13,123 nucleotides of DNA from an uncultured Sutterella sp. (GCA_900552195.1 URYO01000016.1:1-13123); one strand, 5' to 3'. Numbered from the stretch's first letter, positions 1-8,075 are shown. Made by a program: numbers and translations. The notes: a model not told the origin generated them from the letters alone.

Positions 1-167
1 AAAAAGCGCCCAAGTTCTATAAGTACGGAGATCCTGATGACTATCAGCTCAATCAGGCAATCGCCTACCTGAAGAAAGAAGACGCGAAGAAGGCGCAGCC
101 TGCTGCCGGCACTCAGGAAATCCAGCTGGAGGGCGGCATTAAGATGAAAATCGAACCCGTGAAATAA
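1..167 (+). CDS. C-terminal end of probable S41 C-terminal processing peptidase (partial)
   Basis: The gene is cut by the window edge. The frame whose codons start at position 3 is open to a TAA at 165-167 and gives about 54 residues. It carries the segment DDYQLNQAIAYLK followed by an Ala/Gln/Lys-rich tail ending in KMKIEPVK. The 'DDYQLxQAxxxLK' ending resembles the extreme C terminus of betaproteobacterial CtpA-like periplasmic serine proteases of family S41. The catalytic domain and PDZ domain would lie outside the window, so the family call rests on this short tail only. A strong terminator follows 13 bp after the stop. Another secreted or periplasmic protein with a similar tail cannot be excluded. 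Confidence 0.5.
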   Translation, partial: KAPKFYKYGDPDDYQLNQAIAYLKKEDAKKAQPAAGTQEIQLEGGIKMKIEPVK

Positions 168-180
168 CAGGAATCTTCAC

Positions 181-221
181 AAAACATAACGGCCTCGGGA
201 AATCCGAGGCCGTTATGTTTT
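181..221. terminator. Bidirectional rho-independent terminator between the S41-like gene and slmA
   Basis: An 18-bp perfect inverted repeat (181-198 with 204-221) encloses the 5-nt loop GAAAT. The outer four pairs are A:T, so either strand ends the hairpin in a U run after a GC-rich core (ggcctcgg). It lies between the ends of two convergent genes and can stop both. Confidence 0.9.
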
Positions 222-231
222 AAGGCGAGAA

Positions 232-831
232 TTATGCTCCGAGGATCAGATAGACCTGTTTCTCAGGATCAACGACGCCGCCTGAGACGTCTCCCTTAGC
301 AAATCTCAGCCAGTGCCCTAGAACTAGGGCAACCAGCATATTGGCGCGGGTCAGAACATCATAGCTTTCCGGAACCTCCTGCTGGGCGACGGCGAGTCTT
401 AAAGACTGTTTGAAGACGGCCTGCAGCTGTCCGTAAAATCTATTGAGTTCCGCCTGCAAACGGCGATCTTCAGAGGTTAACGAGTCTCCGCAGAACAGAA
501 AAACAAGTCCGGGCTCTTTGGCTTTTATGTCAATGAGGGCTAAGAAGAGCTTTTTAGCCTGCTCCAATCCGGAGTATTCCGACGAGGAGATATTGTTTAC
601 GGCGGTCATGACATAGTTTTCAGCAAAGCCGATGATCTCTTCATACATTTTGGCTTTGCTCGGGAAGTGGCGATAAAGCGCCGCTTCGGACACTCCGATA
701 GCGGCCGCCAAGGACTTTGTCGTGATGTGTTTATTCTCCGACTCCGTCATCATTCGGACGAGAGTACGCAGAATTTCAAGTTTTCGGTCGGAGGATTTTT
801 TTCTGCTTTTTGTTTCTGTTGAGGCGTCCAT
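232..831 (-). CDS. slmA: TetR-family nucleoid occlusion factor SlmA
   Basis: This 199-residue protein is close in length to E. coli SlmA (198). SlmA binds specific chromosomal palindromes and blocks FtsZ ring assembly over the nucleoid. The N-terminal helix-turn-helix spans roughly residues 36-60 and contains GVSEAALYRHFPSK, which matches the recognition region of SlmA almost exactly. The rest is the helical TetR-type C-terminal domain. The first 15 residues are basic and Ser/Lys-rich. The gene starts 14 bp after the argB stop, so it is probably the second gene of a leftward argB-slmA operon; only a weak GA-rich ribosome site precedes it. It ends at the bidirectional terminator. The DNA-binding fold is certain. 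The cell-division role is taken from the family and was not tested against binding sites here. Confidence 0.85.
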   Translation of the reverse strand: MDASTETKSRKKSSDRKLEILRTLVRMMTESENKHITTKSLAAAIGVSEAALYRHFPSKAKMYEEIIGFAENYVMTAVNNISSSEYSGLEQAKKLFLALIDIKAKEPGLVFLFCGDSLTSEDRRLQAELNRFYGQLQAVFKQSLRLAVAQQEVPESYDVLTRANMLVALVLGHWLRFAKGDVSGGVVDPEKQVYLILGA

Positions 832-845
832 AAAATTCTTTCGGT

Positions 846-1748
<903 letters not shown>

Positions 1749-1799
1749 TCAACAAAATGGGTTCAAAGTTAGTGAATGGTATCACCGTGGAAGACTAGA

Positions 1800-1814
1800 A
1801 TCCTCAGGGAGGAT
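1800..1814. promoter_or_regulatory. Short perfect dyad in the leader of the HMA gene
   Basis: ATCCTC-AGG-GAGGAT is a 6-bp perfect inverted repeat with a 3-bp centre in the argB/HMA divergent region. It sits directly after a -10-like TAGAAT (1796-1801, sharing two bases with the repeat) and 19 bp before the HMA start codon. It could be an operator or a small leader hairpin. No convincing -35 was found, so the promoter placement is weak. Confidence 0.3.
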
Positions 1815-1833
1815 ACGTATTGGAGTAAATCAT

Positions 1834-2040
1834 ATGGAACAAAGTTTTGAACTTAGCGGTGTTCACTGCATGCATTGTGTTGCTCGCGTCAAGAAGGCGT
1901 TAGAGCCTCTCTGCGAAAAAGTTGAAGTGACGCTGTCTCCGGCAATTGCAGTCGTGACTGTCAAGGAGCCGCTGAAGATTGAAGACGTCAATGCTGCTCT
2001 CGCAAAGGCGGGCGACTACTCGGCAACGCCGCTGAATTAA
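1834..2040 (+). CDS. Small heavy-metal-associated (HMA) domain protein, CopZ-like
   Basis: This 68-residue protein is a single ferredoxin-like HMA domain. The metal motif GVHCMHC lies at residues 9-15, with the ligand cysteines C12 and C15, followed by VARVKKAL as in copper chaperones and CopA N-terminal domains. Such proteins carry Cu(I), or sometimes Zn/Hg/Cd, to P-type ATPases in the cytoplasm. The ATG at 1834 was chosen because GGAG sits 8 nt upstream and the domain begins right after it. A longer frame back to 1732 overlaps argB and adds only non-domain residues. No P-type ATPase or MerR-type regulator is visible nearby, so the metal and partner are unknown. The gene is divergent from argB and ends at a terminator shared with dksA. 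Confidence 0.85.
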   Translation: MEQSFELSGVHCMHCVARVKKALEPLCEKVEVTLSPAIAVVTVKEPLKIEDVNAALAKAGDYSATPLN

Positions 2041-2057
2041 CCTCGCTAAGCCAAAAG

Positions 2058-2091
2058 AAAAGCCGGACCTCCTCGCGGAAGCCCGGCTTTT
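2058..2091. terminator. Bidirectional terminator between the HMA gene and dksA
   Basis: AAAAGCCGG (2058-2066) pairs perfectly with CCGGCTTTT (2083-2091) around a 16-nt loop that can form a small inner TCC/GGA stem. The A/T ends provide a U run on both strands. It lies between two convergent genes. Confidence 0.85.
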
Positions 2092-2107
2092 GAACTTTTA
2101 GGCCGTA

Positions 2108-2827
2108 TTAGTTACCGTACAGCTTCTGGCGAAGTTCGCGTCTCTGCTGAGCTTCCAGAGAGAGCGTTGCGGTAGGACGGGCCAACAGACGGGGAATACC
2201 GATAGGGTCGCCTGTCTCTTCGCACCAGCCGTAGTCGCCCTTTTCCAGGCGCTGGAGGGCTTCCTGGACCTTCTTCAGCAGCTTTCTTTCTCTGTCGCGA
2301 GTTCTTAGTTCAAGAGCATGCTCTTCCTCGATCGTGGCGCGGTCAGCCATGTCGGGAATGATGGTGTTGTCACGCAGATGTTCTGCCGTTGCACCGGCGT
2401 TGCTGCGGAGCTGAGCTTCGCGTTCACGTAAAAGATGCTTGAAGAAAGCCTGCTGTCTTTCGTTCATGTAATCGGACTCAGGCATATTGAGAAGCTCAGC
2501 CTGTGTCGGAATTACGATGCCGTCGACAATGATTTTTTCCTCAGAACTTTTTTCGTAGTTGTTCATCAGGAATTCCGCAGCCTTCTGCGCATCCTCGACC
2601 GATGTGTTTTCTCCGGTTCCGTCTTTAGCTGACTGAACGAGAGGAGCAAGTTCTGCAGCTTCCTTCAAAGCTTTATTGCAGGCGGCAGCCTTAGAAGCCT
2701 TAGCTTCTTTGACAGCCTTTGCAGGTGCCGCAGCTTTAGCGGCGGTTGTCTTCGCCGTTGCTTTTACAGCCTTAACTGTCTTTGCCGGTTTATCAGTTTC
2801 GACAGTTGTTTTCTTTTTTGTCGCCAT
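2108..2827 (-). CDS. dksA: RNA polymerase-binding transcription factor DksA with long basic N-terminal tail
   Basis: DksA binds in the RNA polymerase secondary channel and, with ppGpp, redirects transcription in the stringent response. The core starts near YMNE (120-123). The coiled-coil tip motif DMADRA (159-164, DxxDxA) is intact, followed by the conserved ELRTRDRERKLLKK stretch. The finger region reads GWCEETGDPIGIPRLLARPTA, so only C202 of the four classical zinc cysteines remains; this form is common in betaproteobacteria. The protein has 239 residues against 151 in E. coli. The excess is an N-terminal tail, with residues 3-66 rich in Lys, Ala and Thr. The start at 2827 has GGAG 9 nt upstream; an ATG three codons earlier sits directly on that GGAG and is unlikely. 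The gene lies 32 bp downstream of the COG0523 GTPase gene and is probably co-transcribed with it. Confidence 0.95.
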   Translation of the reverse strand: MATKKKTTVETDKPAKTVKAVKATAKTTAAKAAAPAKAVKEAKASKAAACNKALKEAAELAPLVQSAKDGTGENTSVEDAQKAAEFLMNNYEKSSEEKIIVDGIVIPTQAELLNMPESDYMNERQQAFFKHLLREREAQLRSNAGATAEHLRDNTIIPDMADRATIEEEHALELRTRDRERKLLKKVQEALQRLEKGDYGWCEETGDPIGIPRLLARPTATLSLEAQQRRELRQKLYGN

Positions 2828-2859
2828 TGAATACATCTCCTATAGGCAGTCAGGTTTGG

Positions 2860-3966
2860 TTAAGCCAAGCAAGTTTCCAAGCCTTGCATAATCGCCTTCT
2901 TTGGGAGGCGGCGGCCGATAAATACCATTTTTGTAGACGGCTTTGTGTCGCCCCAGGGCTTGCCCAGGTCAGCCGCCATCAGCATATGCACACCCTGGAA
3001 AATCATTTTCCTATCCGTACCTGTCATATAAAGCACCCCTTTATAGCGCAGCATATCCGGTCCGTAAACTTGGGTGAGCGTTCTCATGTAGTTGTCGAGC
3101 CGAGCCGGGTCAAACGGTCTGTCGGACTCGAATACGAAGGCAGCGATTTCGTCATCATGACGTGCATGATGATGGTGGTGGCCGCATTCGCAGTGATCGT
3201 GGTCATGATCCCCGCACTCACAGTGATCATCATGATCGTGATGATCGTGACAGCCGCAGGTGCAGCCGTCTTCATGATGGTGATGGTGCTCTCCCTCTTC
3301 ATGAGCTTCTTTTAAGAAGTCGGGGTCCAATTCAAGAACGGAGTCGAGATTGAAGCCGCGAATGTCGAGAACTTCCTTAATATCGACATTTCCCATGTTG
3401 CACTCGACGATCGGTGCACGAGGGTTCATGTGATGAAGACGATCGGACAAATCCTCAATGACGGAGGGCGGAACCAAATCAACTTTGGAGAGGAGGATTC
3501 GATCGGCAAATCCGACCTGAGCCTGGGCAGGAGCCTGCTCATCCAATGTTCTCGGAGCGTTAACCGCATCCACAACCGTGATGACGCCGTCAACCATGTA
3601 GAACTGAGCGACTTCTTCATCCATGAAGAAAGTTTGAGCAACGGGGCCGGGGTCTGCAAGACCGGTCGTTTCGATGATGACGCGGTCAAAGTTGGCTTTT
3701 CCTTCCTTTTTACGCTCCATCAGACGGATGAGGTTTTCAGCCAGGTCGCCTCGAATGGTGCAGCAGATGCAGCCGTTGTTCATCGTAATGATTTCTTCAT
3801 CTTCGCTTTGAACGAGAAGATCATTGTCGATGCTTTCTTCACCGAATTCGTTTTCGATGACGGCTATCTTTTGACCGTGTTCTTCAGTGAGAATACGGTT
3901 AAGAAGCGTTGTTTTACCTGCGCCCAAAAAACCGGTAATAATTGTGACCGGAATTAAGTCTTCCAT
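2860..3966 (-). CDS. COG0523 (CobW/YjiA-type) GTPase, probable zinc metallochaperone
   Basis: This 368-residue G3E-family GTPase has a P-loop GFLGAGKT (12-19), the metal-binding motif GCICC (65-69, CxCC), a switch segment ETTGLADP (99-106), SKVD (160-163) as the guanine-specificity motif, and a C-terminal CobW domain (about 272-355). COG0523 proteins use GTP to deliver metal, usually zinc, to client enzymes. Between the domains, residues 222-270 form a loop with 20 His and 7 Cys, including HHHHH twice and CECG twice. This is a probable metal-binding store or sensor. The ATG at 3966 was chosen for its GGAGG a few bases upstream; an in-frame ATG 15 bp earlier has none. It is the first gene of an operon with dksA. 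The metal is inferred, and a cobalamin role is unlikely because no cob genes are near. Confidence 0.92.
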   Translation of the reverse strand: MEDLIPVTIITGFLGAGKTTLLNRILTEEHGQKIAVIENEFGEESIDNDLLVQSEDEEIITMNNGCICCTIRGDLAENLIRLMERKKEGKANFDRVIIETTGLADPGPVAQTFFMDEEVAQFYMVDGVITVVDAVNAPRTLDEQAPAQAQVGFADRILLSKVDLVPPSVIEDLSDRLHHMNPRAPIVECNMGNVDIKEVLDIRGFNLDSVLELDPDFLKEAHEEGEHHHHHEDGCTCGCHDHHDHDDHCECGDHDHDHCECGHHHHHARHDDEIAAFVFESDRPFDPARLDNYMRTLTQVYGPDMLRYKGVLYMTGTDRKMIFQGVHMLMAADLGKPWGDTKPSTKMVFIGRRLPKKAIMQGLETCLA

Positions 3967-4022
3967 AGCTCCTCCGAGCATTAATAATAGGTTCTAAATC
4001 ACAAGCAACCATTAAGGGAAAA

Positions 4023-4041
4023 TGGGTTATACAGCAACCCA
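4023..4041. promoter_or_regulatory. Operator-like dyad over the cobW-dksA promoter
   Basis: TGGGTT and AACCCA form a perfect 6-bp inverted repeat separated by 7 bp. The repeat covers the -10 box and the proximal spacer of the leftward promoter, a typical repressor position. One half contains GTTATA, as in Zur half-sites, but the other half (GCAACC) departs from it, so Zur identity is only a guess. Confidence 0.4.
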
Positions 4042-4054
4042 GCCCAGATTGCAA
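4026..4054 (-). promoter_or_regulatory. Sigma-70 promoter for cobW-dksA
   Basis: Read leftward, a TTGCAA -35 (4049-4054) is followed by exactly 17 bp and a TATAAC -10 (4026-4031). This gives a leader of about 50 nt to the GTPase start. Both boxes match consensus at most positions, and the site lies after the rlmI terminator. Confidence 0.65.
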
Positions 4055-4083
4055 TAGTTTTTTTGAATTTCAAGAAGTTAAAA

Positions 4084-4107
4084 GGCAGAAAGTTTGAATT
4101 TTCTGCC
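4084..4107 (-). terminator. Terminator of the dapF-DUF484-rlmI operon
   Basis: GGCAGAAA (4084-4091) pairs with TTTCTGCC (4100-4107) over an 8-nt loop. Read leftward, the stem is followed by TTTTAA. It lies 10 bp beyond the rlmI stop. Confidence 0.75.
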
Positions 4108-4117
4108 CTTTTTGGTG

Positions 4118-5344
4118 CTAGACGGTGCCGCGCGAGAGAAGATGTAATCCCTTCAGATATTCACCCTCAGGGTGAGTCATCAGCAGAGGATGATCTATCC
4201 CCGCTCCGAGACGCTCCATCATCCAGGCTTCTACGCGCGAGTCGATGACAGCACCTGCCACGATTTTTTGGAACAGGTCGACGTCAATGGCGCCCGAGCA
4301 GGAGAATGTCAGGAGCTGTCCGCCCGGGGTCAGAATGCGAAGACCGTTGAGGTTGATGTCTTTGTAGGCGCGAGCTGCTTTGTCGACGTGGTGGTGGCTG
4401 GACGCGAACTTAGGAGGATCGAGAATGACAAGATCAAATTGTTCTCCTCTGTCGCGGAATTCTCGAAGTGCTTCAAAGACATTTGCTTCGATCCATTTCA
4501 TCGAGCCGTCATCGAAACCGTTGCGTTTGGCATTTTCCTGAGCCATCTGCAGCGCGTCGGCAGAGGAATCGATGGACACGACCTCTTCGGCGCCCCCGGC
4601 TTTGAGCGCAAGGGAAAATCCGCCGGTGTAGCAGAAGCAGTTAAGCGCTCTCATGCCTCTGCCGTGCACGCGTTTGAATTCCTCAGCCAATCTGCGGGCC
4701 AAAGCTCGGTTATCGCGCTGATCAACGTAAAAGCCGGTTTTGTGGCCCATGCGAACGTCGACGCCGTACTTGATGCCGTCTTCTACGATTTCGATTTCCT
4801 GAGGCGGCTCTTCGCCCTCAAGGACCTCTTTGCGTTCCGGGAGACCCTCACGGGCTCGGGTAGCGGCGTCGGAACGGTCATACACCTGAGAGCAGCCGGT
4901 GTATTTCACCAATGCCTGACCGATCACAGAGCGCCAATACTCGACGCCTGCGGACTGAAACTGTGTGACGACCTGGTTGTTGTACTGATCAACAATGAGC
5001 CCGGGGAGGAAGTCGGCCTCTCCGAAAATCAGACGAATTGCGTTGGTGCGGGATCTCAGGCAGCTGCGAGCCTCGATCGCTGCTTTGACTCTGGCTTCAA
5101 TCCAGGCGGCATCAATGACATCTTCTTCTTGGAAAGACCAGCAGCGGGCACGGAGCGCTGATTCGGGAGAATAAGCGCCCCAAGCTAAAAATTTCCCTTT
5201 ACTGTCTTGAATCCTGACCGTCTCACCGCTCTTCGGTTTTCCCAGTACTTTGGAAACCCCGGTTGCATAAACCCAGGGATGACGGCGAAGGAGCGCACGT
5301 TCCTTGCCGGGTTTAAGGATGATCGTAGGAATTTGATTCGTCAT
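4118..5344 (-). CDS. rlmI: 23S rRNA (cytosine-C5)-methyltransferase, RlmI family
   Basis: RlmI methylates a cytosine of 23S rRNA (C1962 in E. coli) using S-adenosylmethionine. The 408-residue protein (E. coli about 396) has an N-terminal PUA RNA-binding domain (about 8-75, including LLRRHPWVY and GAYSP), a central domain, and a Rossmann methyltransferase. Its motifs are LNCFCYTGGF (234-243, SAM loop), DPPKF (309-313) and FSCSG (347-351). The ATG at 5344 matches the family N terminus. A TTG four codons upstream (5354-5356) overlaps the DUF484 stop as TTGA and could allow coupled translation, but no Shine-Dalgarno supports it. This is the third gene of the leftward dapF operon, in the place where xerC often follows DUF484 in proteobacteria. 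Confidence 0.9.
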   Translation of the reverse strand: MTNQIPTIILKPGKERALLRRHPWVYATGVSKVLGKPKSGETVRIQDSKGKFLAWGAYSPESALRARCWSFQEEDVIDAAWIEARVKAAIEARSCLRSRTNAIRLIFGEADFLPGLIVDQYNNQVVTQFQSAGVEYWRSVIGQALVKYTGCSQVYDRSDAATRAREGLPERKEVLEGEEPPQEIEIVEDGIKYGVDVRMGHKTGFYVDQRDNRALARRLAEEFKRVHGRGMRALNCFCYTGGFSLALKAGGAEEVVSIDSSADALQMAQENAKRNGFDDGSMKWIEANVFEALREFRDRGEQFDLVILDPPKFASSHHHVDKAARAYKDINLNGLRILTPGGQLLTFSCSGAIDVDLFQKIVAGAVIDSRVEAWMMERLGAGIDHPLLMTHPEGEYLKGLHLLSRGTV

Positions 5345-5352
5345 GGAAATAC

Positions 5353-6030
5353 TCAATTGATCAAAGGAGTTAATGCTGTTTCGGCAACCTTAGCTGCCAT
5401 CTTTAAAAACTTAGGAGACGTGCCTCGTGTGAATTTCTTTTCATCCGCATCGCACAGGCAAATCATTCCGAATACGGTTCCGGTATGACCGCGCAGCGGA
5501 AGAATGAGAACGCCGCGTGTTTCAACGGGGTCGATCTTGAGCCAGTGGGCGACTTCGTCACCGTAATTTTCGCCTAAATAGAAATTTTCGATTGAACCCA
5601 AGGCAGCTTCCACGTCCGGCCCCAAGCGTTCTGCGAACGGGAAGAAAGAGAAGTTGGGTTTCACCGGCCACAGACGAAGCAGCCCGTGAGCGGCCTTAAA
5701 TTCAGAAATGAAGAAGTTCAGGACGAGGTTAGGAATCTCAACCTGCGAATGGCAGGCGAGCAAATCGGTCGCAAAGCGAATTATTTCTTCGCTTTTTGCC
5801 TCTGAGTTAAGAGTCGCTTCCCAGAGTTTGCGCTCTTCCTCTCTAATTCGGCAGGAGGAAAGTGCGGCTTTTAACGCTTCGTTCTGACATTCCGCGGGCG
5901 TGCGGCCTCCGTCCGGCGATTGACCGGGCAGGCTGAGATGCAGGAAGAGATCCGGATGCCGTACAAAGAAATCAGGATTGGATCTTAAGTAGTCAATGAC
6001 AAAGTCGACTACAGTTTGATTTTCGCTCAT
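5353..6030 (-). CDS. DUF484 family protein
   Basis: This 225-residue protein belongs to the DUF484 family, which is commonly encoded between dapF and xerC in proteobacteria. The N terminus contains the family-typical VVDFVIDYLRSNPDFFVRHPDLF, then a helical linker (about 60-90, charged). The C-terminal half (about 95-225) resembles a GAF-type sensory fold, with LILPLRGHTGTVFGMICL as the clearest strand pair. No catalytic residues are apparent and no function is established; a soluble regulatory or scaffold role is possible. Its ATG overlaps the dapF stop as ATGA, which indicates translational coupling. rlmI follows within 8 bp. Confidence 0.85.
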   Translation of the reverse strand: MSENQTVVDFVIDYLRSNPDFFVRHPDLFLHLSLPGQSPDGGRTPAECQNEALKAALSSCRIREEERKLWEATLNSEAKSEEIIRFATDLLACHSQVEIPNLVLNFFISEFKAAHGLLRLWPVKPNFSFFPFAERLGPDVEAALGSIENFYLGENYGDEVAHWLKIDPVETRGVLILPLRGHTGTVFGMICLCDADEKKFTRGTSPKFLKMAAKVAETALTPLIN

Positions 6031-6881
6031 TTGATTTCAATCTCGCTGTCAAAAACGGTTACGGCCGGGCCGAAGAGTTCGACGTCTTCGCCTTCTCCTT
6101 CCCAAGATAAACGGAGATCGCCGCCTTTATTGTGGGTAAGAACCGGGGAACTCAGAGCTCCTAATTCAATCGAAGTGGCGACAGCAGCGCAGTTGCCAGT
6201 GCCGCATGCAAGCGTCTCGCCGGCGCCGCGTTCCCAAACTCGAACGTTGGCCTCATGTTCGGTAATCGGCTGAATAAATCCGACGTTCACTCGGCGGGGA
6301 AACGCCGGATGATTTTCGATAAAGGGGCCTAATTCTCCGACCGGTGCGGTCTCGATGTCGTCTGGGATAATGGTTACGTGCGGATTGCCCATTGAGCAGA
6401 TAGAGAACCAAACCAGTTCACCTTTATAGCGGACCGCCCATTGTTTAAAGCCGCGGATCTCACGAGAGGGCAGTCCCTGCGGATTGAAAGGAAGGGAGGA
6501 AGGCTCGAAGGAAGGGGTGCCCATGGAGACACGCACCAGCCCGTCCTCTTTGAGTTCGAGCTCGATGATGCCCTTCATGGTCTTGGCACGGATACGTTTT
6601 TTATCGGTCAGGCCTTTGTTATAGACAAACTTTACGAAACAACGCGCACCGTTTCCGCATTGCTCGACTTCTCCGCCGTCGGCGTTAAAAATACGATATT
6701 TAAAATCAGCTTCCTCGGACTCTGCGGGCTCGACGACCAAAATTTGGTCGGCACCGATTCCGAAATGCCGATCGGCCAGGAAGCGCAGCTGCTGAGGCGT
6801 TAACGAGAAAGGTTCTTTGGTGCAGTCCAAGACAACGAAGTCGTTTCCGGCTCCATGCATTTTAGTGAATTTGATCTTCAC
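6027..6881 (-). CDS. dapF: Diaminopimelate epimerase
   Basis: DapF converts LL- to meso-diaminopimelate, which feeds lysine and peptidoglycan synthesis, by a PLP-independent two-cysteine mechanism. The 284-residue protein (E. coli 274) begins KFTKMHGAGNDFVVLD. Both catalytic cysteines are present: C75 in EQCGNGARC and C226 in GETLACGTGNC. The start is a GTG at 6879-6881; it gives the expected residues before KMHGAGNDF, and the next ATG would cut into that motif. No strong Shine-Dalgarno precedes it. It is the first gene of the leftward dapF-DUF484-rlmI operon, after a 233-bp non-coding gap. Confidence 0.96.
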   Translation of the reverse strand: MKIKFTKMHGAGNDFVVLDCTKEPFSLTPQQLRFLADRHFGIGADQILVVEPAESEEADFKYRIFNADGGEVEQCGNGARCFVKFVYNKGLTDKKRIRAKTMKGIIELELKEDGLVRVSMGTPSFEPSSLPFNPQGLPSREIRGFKQWAVRYKGELVWFSICSMGNPHVTIIPDDIETAPVGELGPFIENHPAFPRRVNVGFIQPITEHEANVRVWERGAGETLACGTGNCAAVATSIELGALSSPVLTHNKGGDLRLSWEGEGEDVELFGPAVTVFDSEIEIK

Positions 6882-7114
6882 GGCTCGCCCGATAAAAATA
6901 GTTAGACCTTACATTCTGACATTCTCTTTCCGACAATTAAAGGAAAGAGTCTCTTTTCTTCGGCGTTCTCAGAATCGTGTCTGTGAATTCCTCCGACAGG
7001 CGCCTGAGAATGAAATTCGCCGACCTCTCAACCGTACGCCTTTTAGAAGTCTCTATAAGTTAGCAGGCTTCATTTCGGGACAGCAGGCTGCCGCGTGAAA
7101 AATAAGGTAAATAT
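6882..7114. other. Intergenic region between dapF and the acyltransferase gene
   Basis: I find no convincing gene in this 233-bp gap. It holds an 8-bp hairpin (6924-6931 with 6942-6949), a 7-bp inverted repeat TTCTCAG/CTGAGAA (6966-6972 with 7004-7010) and a direct repeat of AGCAGGCT (7062-7069 and 7082-7089, 20 bp apart). The dapF promoter should lie here, but no near-consensus pair stands out. Confidence 0.5.
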
Positions 7115-8011
7115 TTAATAAACCGAAGGCTCTCCTTCCGGACGAGTCTTAAAGCGGCGGTGAGTCCACAGGTATTGATCCGGATGCTTGAGAATAAATT
7201 GTTCCAGTTCTTGATTTAGGCGCAGCGTATCGGCAGTAGCATCGTTTGTCGGAAAGTTCTCCAGAGGCTTAGATAAGTGCATGGTGTAGCCCTCGGGCGT
7301 GGTTTCCGCAATGCCCCAAATCACCTTGGCGCCGGTTAACTTTGCGAGCTTAGAAACCATGGGGAGCGTCGCAGCTTGGACCCCGAAAAACGGCACAAAA
7401 ACAGAGTTGCGGGCTCCGTGGTCCATATCCGGAAGATAGTAGAAAGGCAGGGATGCTCTAAGCGCACGGATGACTTCTTTCATCGCCGAGTTGGACTTCG
7501 GGATGAGCACGGGATCGGAGAAGCGTTTTCTGGCGTCAAAAGCCCACTTATCCCAGACCGGATTTGATTGGGTCTGATATAGAGAGGCGCCGCGCACGAA
7601 TGTGTTCATAGCGATACCGCCTGCATCCAAGCCGACAAAATGAGGAGCAACGATGATGACTTTATCGGTCTTGCAGAGGTCTTCAAATTGTTCTTTGCCT
7701 TCGAACTTAACCATTTCCAAAACCTGGGCTTCGGAGCCTTTTGCGAGAACGCTGTGATCAAGCGCGGCGCGGATAAGGTTGCGGAAGACGCCTTTTGCGG
7801 TATCGGCGCGTTTTTGTTCGGACCACTCCGGGAAGCAGAGACGAAGGTTCGTCAGAGCAATCTTTCTGCGTCTTGCAAGCACATACCAGGTGACTGAGGC
7901 AAGAAAATTAGCTAAACGTGTGCGGCTTGACTGCTTCCAGCCGGCCATGCCGTTGACAAGCGCGACACAGGTCTTGGAGATGAGTAAATTCAGTGCGGAT
8001 TTCTTTGCCAT
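7115..8011 (-). CDS. lpxL: Lipid A biosynthesis lauroyl-type acyltransferase (LpxL/LpxM/HtrB family)
   Basis: This 298-residue membrane-associated acyltransferase adds a secondary acyl chain to the lipid A precursor at the inner membrane face. The catalytic HX4D motif is HFVGLD (H124 to D129). Further family features are NLRLCFPEWS (55-64), the YYLPDMDHG segment and a conserved VFVPFFG. The N terminus is moderately hydrophobic and may anchor the protein. Whether it is the LpxL or LpxM step, and which acyl chain it uses, cannot be read from sequence; the symbol is a family label. It is transcribed leftward, divergent from metK. Related Burkholderiales often carry two tandem copies here; only one is present. 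No strong Shine-Dalgarno is visible. Confidence 0.88.
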   Translation of the reverse strand: MAKKSALNLLISKTCVALVNGMAGWKQSSRTRLANFLASVTWYVLARRRKIALTNLRLCFPEWSEQKRADTAKGVFRNLIRAALDHSVLAKGSEAQVLEMVKFEGKEQFEDLCKTDKVIIVAPHFVGLDAGGIAMNTFVRGASLYQTQSNPVWDKWAFDARKRFSDPVLIPKSNSAMKEVIRALRASLPFYYLPDMDHGARNSVFVPFFGVQAATLPMVSKLAKLTGAKVIWGIAETTPEGYTMHLSKPLENFPTNDATADTLRLNQELEQFILKHPDQYLWTHRRFKTRPEGEPSVY

Positions 8012-8075
8012 GGATCAAAATTAAGCTTCTGTAAACAAAAGGTTGCTAAATTCTCAAGCAAAGGACTTCTCCTGC

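Noticed and set aside
3159..3310. Tandem repeat or CRISPR-like array in the cobW region.
   Set aside because: The GTGATCATG-like repetition is simply the coding of His/Asp-rich codons in the metal-binding loop; there are no regular spacers.
4172..5161. Long rightward open frame of 329 codons opposite rlmI.
   Set aside because: It is the antisense shadow of rlmI, with no recognisable motifs and no ribosome site.
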